From Conidiobolus incongruus B7586 (lineage: Eukaryota > Entomophthoromycota > Entomophthoromycetes > Entomophthorales > Conidiobolaceae), in contig JNEM01012493.1 of assembly GCA_000697335.1 (NCBI GenBank), forward strand, positions 1 to 20,349: a DNA stretch of 20,349 nucleotides, read 5' to 3'. Position numbers and translations under genes: made by a program. Shown in pieces: positions 11,501 to 20,349 of the stretch. The number at the start of each line of letters is the position of its first letter. Position 1 is the first letter of the stretch. The notes below the pieces were generated by a model. That model ran no database searches. It was not told the DNA's origin and saw only the letters and a program-made list of their open reading frames with translations.

Positions 11501-13990
11501 CTTTCATCTTATCATTATTATAATATATAACTTATTATTTATTTTAATTAGTTTTTTTTCTAAAATTTATTAACATTTTTATATTATTGAAAATTTAAGC
11601 AATTAAAATATATATATATATATACACATAAATAAAATGAAATATTTGAAAATAATATAATTTAAGTAAAAATGTTCTGATACTATTTACTATTTATCTT
11701 CAGATTTATCCAAATATGTATTTATTCGGTTTAATAATAATTAAGTTCATTTAAGTTATTTTCATTTTTCAATTTGAACAAATATCTAGATATTTTGTTT
11801 GATATAATTACAATAAATTGGTGGTGATAATAATGGGTAAACTGTTTAACCTGAATGCTTATTTACTGCTCTATTATATACATTTTATAAACTATAGTAA
11901 AAATGTATATGTTTTTATTCAAATAACATTTATAAATGCTTCTTTTCATAATGGTAATAAATTCGGTACTAAATTAAATTAATTAAACTAATTTCTCATA
12001 ATAGTATGTTAAAATTAATTTAATTTTAATCACAATTTCTCATAAAATTATCATTATATTCGGCCCATTGGATTCAGAATAATTGTATTCAGGAACCACC
12101 CATATCTTGCATTGAAATAGTTAATTAAAATGTGGTAATCAGCGCATATTGGCATTTGGAAAATTTTTGTTTTTCAAATTATTCCATTAACCTACTTGAA
12201 TTTTTAAAATTTAACCGTTTATCATAATAATAATTATTAAAATAATAGAATTTTAATTATTTCATAATTATATTACACCTCATTAATTTATTAAATTTTT
12301 ATTTTTTGAAAATTTTCATAAAAAAAATACTTTTAAATCATTAAAATAAATATACTTTTATTTTCTTTGAATTTTATTAATTAAAATCAATAATTTAATA
12401 TATTTTAGGGAAAATTATAGGTCTTATAATAGTAGTTGGAAAATATTATAATTTGATTGAAATAATTATTCCTTATAATCACCAGTTTATATTTAGAATG
12501 TACAAAGTGTCAAAAAATTAATTGTTGTATTTCAATGCAATATATTTCCCAATATTATCACCTTATTTAATTTGATTAAAAAGATTTTAATAATAATTAA
12601 AAATAACTATTATAGAAATTTTAAGTTAATTAAACTTATCATTTCGTATAAATCTCTATTATCCAATTGATTATTGATGATTGGAATTATTTTCATTAAA
12701 TTAACTGAATTAAATTTAATGATCGGGCCATTTAATATGATTAATTTGGTTTTATCAATACTATAAAGAGAATGTAAAAAAATTAAATATTCATTATGCT
12801 CAATAATATTCGCTATTCAAACTTTTAAAGTGCCATTATATTACTTAGTAACTTGCCAAGATTTATAATCAGGGACTACTTTTATGTTAGCCTTTAAATT
12901 TTCAATTTATATGTAAAATATATCATGTTCAACTCAAAGTATAGTTTTTCCATGAGCTGAATGTATCGAAGAATAAATTCAATGTAATAATCACTTCTTT
13001 GTATATTATTGTGAATAATAAATATTTCAAGCCAAATCAGTTATTCTTTTCTCTTAATAGTCAAAAGATTAATTGTATTAAAAATAGGTAAATATTTGTT
13101 CTAGATTAATCAATTAGGGTAAACTTACAACATCCGGATAATTTTATTCGCATAGTTCAACTACTTGTATAATAATTAATGATAAACGAATGTTTAATAT
13201 TATGTTTAAATTCAAGTATTATAATCCCTTAATTATTATTGGTCTGGTAATAATATAATTAAGTTACTTTTAATATTCGGTATATCAGATAAATTAATTT
13301 TTTTTTAAAATTACATCATTCATTAATAGTAAAATATGTATTAAATCTTTCTATTACATTATAAAAATTTCGTGTGTAAAAATTGCGAATTTTAATAAAA
13401 ATAGTTAAGATAGAGAAAAACTAGTTATTTGATCAATTTTCGTTCTTAACTTCAGTTGCATTGATTTAATTAGATTAGATTAGGAAAAATTCAAAATTTT
13501 CTATGTATTATATATTTAAGAGATAATTTTTAGATATAGTTGTATCTGCATTAGTAGCATAAATTATACATTGTTTTTATTGATTTTTCTTTTGAAAACT
13601 TTAAAGTCGTTCAGACTTTGGTTAGTTGGTAGTGATTGATTATTTCATTTTATTATTATGGGATGAAAAGTAATATATTGATTTAACTAATTGATATAAA
13701 TCTATTCTTTATATGGTAAAATTCCAAATTACACGATTTCTTTATTAATTCTAGTCCCATATTTCGATTCAGTTATATTGATATATCCTATTAAAAAGCT
13801 ATAATATTATATAGTATCTCATTGGTATGGTTGTAGATATTAGACTTTGATATTGATACCAATCAAATGGTAACAATTATCAAAATTAATCAACTTATAA
13901 CTCAATGGTTGTTAAGCAAGTAAAAATGGTAAAATTCAATTCATTTTTGTTACTCCGATTTATTGAGTAAAAATCTTTTATGAGTTAATT
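8581..13990. other. Long AT-rich intergenic region, no gene seen
   Basis: About 5.4 kb with no credible coding frame on either strand. A 62-codon plus-strand frame at 9163-9351 opens with TTG and is at chance length for this composition. Small patches of higher GC (about 10360-10520, 12060-12160, 12715-12730) carry no readable protein or RNA signature. The most AT-rich part is about 10960-11160. Short AT microsatellites lie at 10189-10202 and 11608-11624. Anything functional here would have to be a non-coding RNA or regulatory DNA that I cannot recognise. Confidence 0.55.
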
Positions 13991-13993
13991 TTT

Positions 13994-14002
13994 AGCCAAT
14001 CA
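13994..14002 (+). promoter_or_regulatory. Distal CCAAT box of the AP-1 gene
   Basis: AGCCAATCA matches the extended HAP/NF-Y (CCAAT-binding complex) consensus, RRCCAAT(C/G)R. It lies about 460 bp before the AP-1 start codon, and the identical nonamer recurs at 14187-14195. Confidence 0.5.
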
Positions 14003-14018
14003 CCTGTGTATATTTATC

Positions 14019-14053
14019 ATAATTTCGGCTTAGCAGGCTAAAATCGGAATTAT
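14019..14053. repeat. Imperfect hairpin in the AP-1 upstream region
   Basis: ATAATTTCGG (14019-14028) pairs with TCGGAATTAT (14044-14053) over ten positions with two G-T pairs. An inner TTAG/CTAA stem closes a CAGG loop, with a small internal bulge between the stems. It lies between the two CCAAT boxes. It may be a cruciform-prone site or a palindromic binding site. Confidence 0.4.
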
Positions 14054-14186
14054 AAATATGAAATCATAACTTATGTTTAGGGGGAATTCAAACAGAATGA
14101 ATTATCTTTAACAATTTTCCTTCTTAAAATGGAAAGCACAGATCGAATTTCTTGATTCAATGGAAATAATTAAATGCATGATTTCC

Positions 14187-14195
14187 AGCCAATCA
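14187..14195 (+). promoter_or_regulatory. Proximal CCAAT box of the AP-1 gene
   Basis: A second exact AGCCAATCA, about 41 bp upstream of the TATA-like box and so at a position typical for a CCAAT box. HAP/NF-Y is the likely binder. In filamentous fungi the CCAAT-binding complex is known to connect redox status with AP-1 factors, which makes the site plausible, but binding here is inference. Confidence 0.55.
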
Positions 14196-14228
14196 TATGA
14201 AACTAATCGTGTTACTTGAATGAGTTGA

Positions 14229-14243
14229 TTACTAATATAAATA
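14229..14243 (+). promoter_or_regulatory. TATA box with abutting Yap1-type site, AP-1 promoter
   Basis: TATAAATA (14236-14243) lies 220 bp before the ATG and directly follows TTACTAA (14229-14235), a known Yap1 response element. Adjacent placement suggests possible self-regulation by the AP-1 product. TTACTAA is, however, expected several times by chance in a window this AT-rich, so only its position makes it worth noting. Confidence 0.45.
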
Positions 14244-14463
14244 CGCTCCAACCACTTGATTCTACTTCAACTTTATTCCAAATATTCAAACATTTTGTTT
14301 GATACAATTCAACGCGTTATATAATCTAACAGTTTCATTAATAAATAACGATTCGCGCTTTCATCAATCATTAACCAAGTTCACCTTTGATTGGTCTGTT
14401 CATTTTTGTAATTGTGATATCATCTTTTTTCTTTTTCTTGTACTTTTATTCAAATAATCAGTT
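14244..14463 (+). other. 5' leader of the AP-1 mRNA (inferred)
   Basis: No ATG occurs between the TATA box and the start codon. The final 60 nt are pyrimidine-rich (CATCTTTTTTCTTTTTCTTG). ACGCGT (14312-14317), the hexamer bound by MBF-type G1/S factors, and TTCGCGC (14353-14359) lie in this stretch. A cell-cycle input is possible but weak, because no second ACGCGT was seen and AP-1 genes are not known for it. Confidence 0.4.
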
Positions 14464-16016
14464 ATGCCTCTTCAATTAGAACCAACAAACTCTTTATCCA
14501 TGAAAACTCCTCTTGAAGCACTCAATGCAAATAAAATTCAATCCGAATTGGATAGTCAATTAACCGAGCCAAAGAGTTTAAAGCATAAACGTAAGTAATT
14601 TCATTTCTTAAACGTGCTTTACTCTCTTTTTATTTAATTTTAAATTTATTAAACTCTGATTTTTAATTTAGAATCTTTAACACAATTAAATGACTCTGAT
14701 TCCGCAAAAAATGCTAAAGAGAATCCTCCTGAACGTAAAAAGCCAGGCAGAAAGCCTGCTAATGATGAACCTGCTAATGTAAGTATTTGATATCAATTCT
14801 CTATTTTTTTTTCAGTTTTTAACATTTAATTCAGAAACGCTTGGCTCAAAATAGAGCAGCTCAGAGAGCTTTCAGAGAACGTAAAGATAACTATGTTAAA
14901 ACATTAGAATCTAAACTTGAAGAAATGGAAAATCAACAACGTAAAACACTTGAGGAAAACGAACGTTTAAAGAACGAAATTGAGTTAATGAAGCTCCAAT
15001 CTTCTTACCTTCAAGAAGCTCAAAATCCTTTTGATCCCAAATTTCAACCCAGTTACCTTAGTTCGTTTACGGCCTTAGAAAACCTCGATAGCGCAACTTC
15101 CTCTTCTTCTCCTTTTCACAATTCTTCTAACAATGTTGATTTTTTGAATGAAGATTCTCCTGAATTAACACACTCTTATGGAGGCAGTAGTGGCCATCCT
15201 AGCTCAGAAAGGGATATTCAACAATCCTTTGATTCTCCAGCTACAAAATTTGTTACCTCTACCACCTCATTCACTGCTGCCCCATCCACAATAGCAAGCA
15301 CTATTGGTTTAGGAAATGCTACTACACTACCTCATCAAACTACTCTTGATATTGCAGCCACTACATATAATACCTCCACTTCTATTCCTGCTACTTTCCC
15401 ATTCGATGCCACCTCCGATCCTAATATGATAACTAATTTCAGTGCTCTTCCAGAGCATTTGACTAATCCAAACTTCTTATATGATCAAACACAAGGATTG
15501 AACCCCATTGATCTTTTCCAAAATGTTGACCTTTACCAACCTCAATTTACCAACTATCGTGATCCTACTTTGGTCAACCCAATGTTAAATAGTGTATTAT
15601 ATGATAATGACTTGGCTTATGCCTCTACTAATGCTACTGGCATTCCAGCTACAACAACTGGCCTTTTGGATCCAATCAGTTTGACTAATCTACTACTTAG
15701 TCAAGATCCTAATCTTGCTTATGCTAATCTTGATGCTTCTACCACCACGATTGATCCTACTCTCATTAATGCACCCGCTGCTGGTTCTCCACCAGCAAGC
15801 TCTACTCCTGAAGCCCATCATTCTTCTAAGCCCGAACATGAAGATATTGATCCAGGCTTTGATTTGGATGGTTTATGTGAAGAAATGCGCAAAAAAGCTA
15901 CATGTTCAGCCGTCAAGCAGTTTGTGGATGTTTACTGTCCTAACAAAAAAGCCGCTGCCACTTCCGAGCCTCAATATTTGCAAATTCAGCAGCCTAACTT
16001 TACCAATAAGCAATGA
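14464..16016 (+). CDS. PAP1: AP-1-like bZIP transcription factor (Pap1/Yap1 family)
   Basis: Three exons, 14464-14590, 14672-14778 and 14835-16016, give 471 aa. Fungal AP-1 factors enter the nucleus under oxidative or electrophile stress and activate thioredoxin, glutathione and efflux genes. Introns of 81 and 56 nt are GTAAGT...TTTAG and GTAAGT...TTCAG. The first interrupts codon 43 after one base; the second falls between codons 78 and 79, just before the core basic region. A basic ERKKPGRKP stretch precedes NRAAQRAFRERK (84-95). N84, A87, Q88, F91 and R92 are the Pap1-type DNA contacts. Heptad positions are L102, M109, T116, L123, M130 and L137. The middle is Ser/Thr/Asn-rich. Near the C-terminus FDLDGLCEEMRKKATC (about 420-435) matches the c-CRD with its embedded Crm1 export signal. 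Cysteines are only C426, C435 and C446; no n-CRD exists. The start is supported by an in-frame TAA three codons upstream and G at -3. A paralogue such as Yap2/Cad1 remains possible. Confidence 0.93.
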
Positions 16017-16017
16017 T

Positions 16018-16133
16018 GTAAGTGCTTATCTTAAATTTCTATTACATTTCCATTTTTGCGGCTTATCTGATTCATTTTATATCGATATTATTGATTTTTG
16101 ATTCTATATATCAAATTTTCTGATTAATTTCAG
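16018..16133 (+). other. Probable 3'-UTR intron of the AP-1 gene
   Basis: GTAAGT starts two bases after the TGA stop codon and has the same donor as the two coding introns. It ends at CTGATTAATTTCAG (16120-16133), a CTGAT branch-like motif and acceptor very like that of intron 1. The length of 116 nt is reasonable for this genome. An alternative acceptor is CTAACATCAG at 16193-16202. Splicing so close to the stop would not be expected to trigger junction-dependent decay. Confidence 0.6.
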
Positions 16134-16305
16134 ATTTCAATGGGATAGATATGCAAGCCTCTATCTTTCTGAGTCGACTAACATAACCTTAGCTAACATC
16201 AGAAAAGCCACTTTAACGAGTATTGTTTCTTGCATATTTTAACTAATTCAATATATGTAAATGAATTTTAATACTATCTTTTGTTATTCTTTTCATAAAT
16301 CTCAG

Positions 16306-16311
16306 AATAAA
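16306..16311 (+). terminator. Candidate poly(A) signal of the AP-1 gene
   Basis: AATAAA in CAGAATAAATAAAAAT, about 290 nt after the stop (about 175 nt if the 3'-UTR intron is removed). It lies where the composition falls back to background. The hexamer alone is weak evidence in AT-rich DNA. Confidence 0.4.
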
Positions 16312-16319
16312 TAAAAATA

Positions 16320-16812
16320 TCTATAACTAACGAATTTAATTTTCATTAATTTTATCAGTCTAATCTATTTAGATTTGATCCATAATTATGAATATGATAT
16401 CATTTTTGCAAAATATATTAGTCTTCATGTATTATGAGTGCTATTCTTTATTAAATCCATAAGAAAATTCCCATTTTTTTTAAAGTTTGTTTGAGTAATA
16501 CAAAATTTAGATCTTTCCATTTATATTAATAATCAATTATTGATTTTTATATTTAGAGTTCTATTCAATATTTGCCATTTTCTATAAAATATAAACATTT
16601 AAAAAAACAATTAGTCTATATAATCATAAAATTAAATTATTGAGAAATAAAGAAATTTAGAACATATATGAATATTGATTAAAACGATTACTAATCAATA
16701 TAAACACGGGCATTTTATTATTTTAAATGATTCAGTCCTTTGAAAAATAATCATATTTTACTGTTACTAAATGTGAGTTTATCAGTATAGAGTAATCCAA
16801 ATAAAAAAATTA
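16320..16812. other. AT-rich intergenic, no gene seen
   Basis: Background composition with no coding-like frame, RNA gene or repeat recognised. Confidence 0.55.
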
Positions 16813-17055
16813 ATCTGGTTCGCAGATGGTAACAAACTAATTTTATCGATTTATGCGCCCAGTTAGAGTGATTCAGAATTGGACATTGTTGTGCGTAGAC
16901 CGATGTCAGCCAGATTGTCGATATACCATCGAGTCATTCCGATGATCTGGTATGAGTCGATGGATTATAGGATTTTGTAGGTGATATTGATTGTGCTGAT
17001 GATAGAGTTTGGGTTAACCCAGCTAAAGTGTTTAGATTGCAGAAGTATTAGTTAA
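16813..17055 (+). pseudogene. Decayed coding-like island, possibly retroelement-derived
   Basis: A sharply bounded GC-richer island. One plus-strand frame has protein-like runs such as WFADGNKLILSIYAPS and SDSELDIVVRRPMSARLSIY, with several interruptions. The (F/A)xG...LDIV... pattern is faintly like the part of Ty3/gypsy pol after the protease active site, but I cannot assign it with confidence. No LTRs or other element parts are adjacent. It is an old, broken fragment; a lost host gene is the alternative. Confidence 0.35.
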
Positions 17056-18359
17056 ATTCTGAATAGACTATATTAAATATAAATGATGTTGTATTTGTTA
17101 ATAAAATTGAATAACTAACATAATTGTTTTGATTTTATTCAATAATAACTCAATACAATTATATTACTAATCAATTATAATTAAACCGAAAGATATTAGA
17201 ATTAAAATAGGATATTGAATATTTTAATATTATTTTAATCAACTTTAAGGTTAAGATATGATTTTTAATATATTCTTTTTCTTTAATTTAGTTTTAATTA
17301 TTTTATAAATTTATTGAAAATTTTAATCTTTTATTGGAATAGCAACCAAAGTATTTAATAAAGCCAATCATTTCAATGTATATTGCATTTATATCAAATT
17401 GCTTACTTTGAATTAGCCACATTATTATATTACTAGATAATTTTTATATACAATTATATTTAATCATTTTAAAAATTATCAAGTATTTTATATAAATTTT
17501 AAAAATAATTTAGAGAAATGGATAATATAATAATTTATTAATATTACAGAATAGTTTATGATGTTTCACTATAAATAAAATTATTTATCTAATATTCAAT
17601 ATAATTAATAATAATAATAATTTTTTATTATCAATATCACTTTATTTTGTATTAATATTTATTGGATTATTACTTTTTAATTTTCAAAAATTGATTAATT
17701 ATATTATACAGTTATTTGATTACTTGATTTCAAAAACAAACTTGTTAAATATTATATCAATGCAATTATAAAAATCCATAAAGATATAAATTATAATTAA
17801 TATTAATAAGCTTGAATTAATTAAATAATATTGAATGGTACTTTATTCTTGTATTATAGAGAAGATTTAATTATAATTAAATACAAGTAAAATTATAAAT
17901 CTCATTAAAAATTCCTGATTATAATTATTTTCAGTTATCTACAAAACTAAAAATCTCGAATTTTATCCAAAATTGATACTATAGCGAAGTTCTTAAAAAT
18001 TATGATCCATTATTCAAAGAATCACACTTAATTTAGTTCAATGATAACACCTTTTTTTATCATACTACACTTTTTATGATATTCAAGATTTCTAAATGGA
18101 AAAAAAAATAATTTTACAATAATCTATAGATAATCAAATATCAAAAAACTATTCAATCTTAATCTGTAGTATACAATTCGAACTATTTAAATAGTAAAAA
18201 TGTAAATATAAAAAACCACTAATATAGAGTATTATAGTTCAGTTATAATCATTAAATTTAAAATATATATTATTACATATTAATTAATAAATTCAATATA
18301 ACTTTTATAAATTTAAATTCTTCAGAGAATTTATATGTTTAAAGATTGAATATTTAATA
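17056..18359. other. AT-rich intergenic with one CCAAT nonamer
   Basis: No coding frame or RNA gene seen. It contains a fourth exact AGCCAATCA at 17362-17370, in the form AGCCAATCAT also seen at 14187. A short AAT repeat occurs near 17607-17620. No gene is close enough to claim this CCAAT as its promoter. Confidence 0.5.
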
Positions 18360-18490
18360 GATTGTAAAAATTTTAGTGGATGATATTTATTTGCCATTTC
18401 TATTGTAAGGTGGATATTATTACTTGGAATTTAGTATTTATCTGAGTTTATTGACAGTGGGGCAAATATATCATATTGCAAGGTGATATG
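18360..18490 (+). mobile_element. Possible retropepsin fragment of an LTR element (fossil)
   Basis: A small GC-richer patch. On the plus strand one frame reads FIDSGANISY at about 18447-18476, the D-(S/T)-G-A active-site signature of retroviral/Ty3-type aspartic proteases with the usual hydrophobic residues in front. The readable run is very short, no neighbouring Gag or reverse transcriptase is seen, and the fragment is clearly broken and old. A chance match cannot be excluded. Confidence 0.3.
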
Positions 18491-19105
18491 CCTTTTATTT
18501 TTAAGAGTATTATTCTTTAAAACTATAGTTATATAAATTGATGTCAAATACCTATTATACTTTGACAATAAACTTAAAATCTTTCTTGTTTCTTAATATG
18601 TTAATTTCTATTTTTAGCCTTAAAGAAATTTATTCAATCAAATATCGAAATATAATGAAAAAAATACTAATATTTTAAATAAAATATAACATATTAACCA
18701 TTTTATATTAATGGTAATATATCATGATTATATAATTACTAAATTATTCTAATTTATCTTAAATTGTGGAAATAAATTTTGAAATATTAGATTAATTTGA
18801 TTAAAATATATATTATTAAAAATTGAGAGTAGATAACCTGATAAATGGTTCTTATCAAATATTTGAATATGAATTTTAAATTTTCAAACATTTTATCTTG
18901 AATTTGCATATTTGAATAAAAAAACTGACATATATGTATGTAATTGAAGGAGAAAACTATTACTAGAAAAATATATTGATTGATATTAAATTAAGGAATA
19001 AATATAAAATTTACAAAAATAAAATATTAAAATTGTTAACAAAGAATTGAAATATTATTTTCCAAATTTCACTTAACAAAAGTTAAGAATTAACAGTATA
19101 AACAA
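18491..19105. other. AT-rich DNA upstream of the tRNA gene, no gene seen
   Basis: Background composition. No coding-like frame was found. The tRNA gene has an internal promoter, so no upstream element is expected to be obvious. Confidence 0.55.
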
Positions 19106-19112
19106 GCTGCTT

Positions 19113-19155
<43 letters not shown>

Positions 19156-19178
19156 GTGTTCAATCCACGGTGGTGGCA
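19106..19178 (+). tRNA. tRNA-Phe (GAA)
   Basis: A 73-nt cloverleaf without intron. The D-arm is GCTC/GAGC, the anticodon stem TCAGA/TCTGA with loop CTGAAGA (anticodon GAA at 19139-19141), the variable loop AGGTC, and the T-arm CCGTG/CACGG with loop TTCAATC. Discriminator base is A, as usual for tRNA-Phe. Internal pol III boxes are good: A box TAGCTCAGTTGGG and B box GTTCAATCC. The oddity is the acceptor stem, GCTGCTT against TGGTGGC: only three Watson-Crick pairs, three G-T wobbles and one T-T mismatch at 7-66. Two of the wobbles are what C-to-T changes in a canonical stem would leave. It may be a working gene with a tolerated weak stem or the start of a decaying copy. Anticodon identity is certain; activity is not. 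Confidence 0.92.
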
Positions 19179-19187
19179 TCAAATATA

Positions 19188-19194
19188 TTTTTTT
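19188..19194 (+). terminator. RNA polymerase III terminator of the tRNA gene
   Basis: A run of seven T starts 9 nt after the 3' end of the tRNA, the usual position and length for a eukaryotic tRNA gene terminator. It supports the idea that the gene is, or was, transcribed. Confidence 0.75.
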
Positions 19195-20349
19195 ATATTA
19201 TGAAATCATCAAGTTTCAATAATTATTAAATTATTATTAACTTCAAATTTATTAGAAATCAAAAATTTTTTTATTTGAAAACCAATTAACTCATTGCTAT
19301 AAAAATATAAGTTTAAAATAACTTTAATCAAATTTTTTTTGATATTAATGATAAATTTCTTTGTTACAATAGTAACATTAATAATATATATCAAAGAACT
19401 TTAAGTTGTTATATAATTAATAAAATTCAATATTGGCAATATAAATATACAAAAGATTTTATTTATTATTTTATTAATGATATTACCAATTAAAACTATA
19501 GTTATAATTAATTAATATTGTTATTTAATTTAAACTATTTAGTTAATATAGTTATTATTTTATAATTTAAATAATAGGAATTTTTTGTGATTAAAAAAAA
19601 TATTTTAATATTTAATATATAAAAATAATAATATATTAACCTATAAAAATAAGTTATAAATCAAAAACACTTATATTTTTACCTATAATTTAATTAATAT
19701 TTAATGAAATAAACTTAAATTAAATAATTAAAATCTATTATATTTATTAAAAATATAAATCATTAAATAATAATATTTAGTTATTAATTAGTTAAAATAT
19801 CAATCTTTAAATTTTACTTAAGATAAGTTATAAATTTATAGTTTTTGATGATGAAAAAAATTAACATTTAGTGTATTTATCTTTAATTTTTTTAACTTCT
19901 TTTAGAAGGTATAGAATCAATTAATTTCTTATATTAAAAAAAATTAATTTTGTTTTATGCTTCTTAAATATATTTTTAAATTTGATTTAAATTTTTTATT
20001 AAAAGGAAAACTTTAATAACTTTTTTTAATTAATCCTAAAGATATTTAATCAAGTTAAAGTTAAAAAATTAAAAAAGCTATTTTATAACTATTACCTTGT
20101 TATTTTTAAGTTATTTGGTAATAAAAGTTATAGTATAATAAAAAATTTTATCTTATTAGAAAATAATATTAGATTTATTTAACCTATATTATTCAATGGT
20201 TTTTTATTTATTATTTAAAATATTTTAATATATCTCAACATTAATTCTTTTATTAATTTTATAAAATATATTTTTGTTTTATTAAATTAAATAACTTTAA
20301 TTTAATTAATTTTAGTTTAATATTAATAATAATATTTAAACTTTTGTTA
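19195..20349. other. Extremely AT-rich block, no gene seen
   Basis: GC falls to about 10% or less (20281-20340 has two G/C in 60), lower than the other intergenic regions. Open frames here, such as the minus-strand 61-codon frame at 19209-19394, are Ile/Asn/Lys/Leu strings without real features. An imperfect hairpin at 20084-20132 (TATAACT and ATTACC against their complements) is the only structure noticed. The block runs off the window edge. Confidence 0.6.

Overview
This is a very AT-rich eukaryotic window that almost certainly comes from a fungus. Two proteins support that. One is a Pap1/Yap1-type AP-1 bZIP factor with the fungal NRAAQRAFRERK basic region and a C-terminal cysteine/export motif. 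The other is a Pcl1-type (Pho85-class) cyclin with the fungal KYLNDSSPKNKHW block. Introns are short (56, 81 and a probable 116 nt) and all use a GTAAGT donor. Intergenic DNA is roughly 20% GC or less, while the exons are clearly richer. Large intergenic spaces and an AT-rich background would suit several early-diverging or AT-rich fungal groups, but I cannot place the phylum.

Layout: 1-6130 is mostly non-coding. It holds a decayed Ty3/gypsy-like Gag fragment (about 1165-1525), an unrecognised decayed gene (about 2740-3466), a small purine-rich island (about 4481-4673) and a GC-richer stretch (5601-6130) leading into the cyclin promoter. The cyclin promoter (G-run plus TATA, 6134-6169), a 520-nt leader without any ATG and a single-exon 370-aa cyclin occupy 6134-7803. 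About 500 bp past the cyclin stop is an isolated cis-element cluster (8314-8352: CCCCT, an inverted CCAAT box, CCCCT, then a TATA-like run), followed by microsatellites and a long region (8581-13990) in which I see no gene. The AP-1 gene has CCAAT boxes, a TATA box, three coding exons (14464-16016) and a likely 3'-UTR intron starting two bases after the stop. Downstream lie another decayed coding-like island (16813-17055), a short retropepsin-like motif in a small island (18360-18490), a tRNA-Phe(GAA) gene (19106-19178) with a poly-T terminator, and a final 1.15 kb at about 10% GC.

The two protein genes are both regulators: a G1/morphogenesis-type cyclin for a Pho85-like kinase and an oxidative/electrophile-stress transcription factor. 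They lie on the same strand but 6.7 kb apart with separate promoters, so nothing shows that they are functionally linked. The most notable observations are: the nonamer AGCCAATCA occurring four times when composition predicts far fewer than one; the AP-1 protein having only three cysteines, all at the C-terminus; the 3'-UTR intron; and the tRNA with a badly weakened acceptor stem. I found no convincing new multi-gene system.
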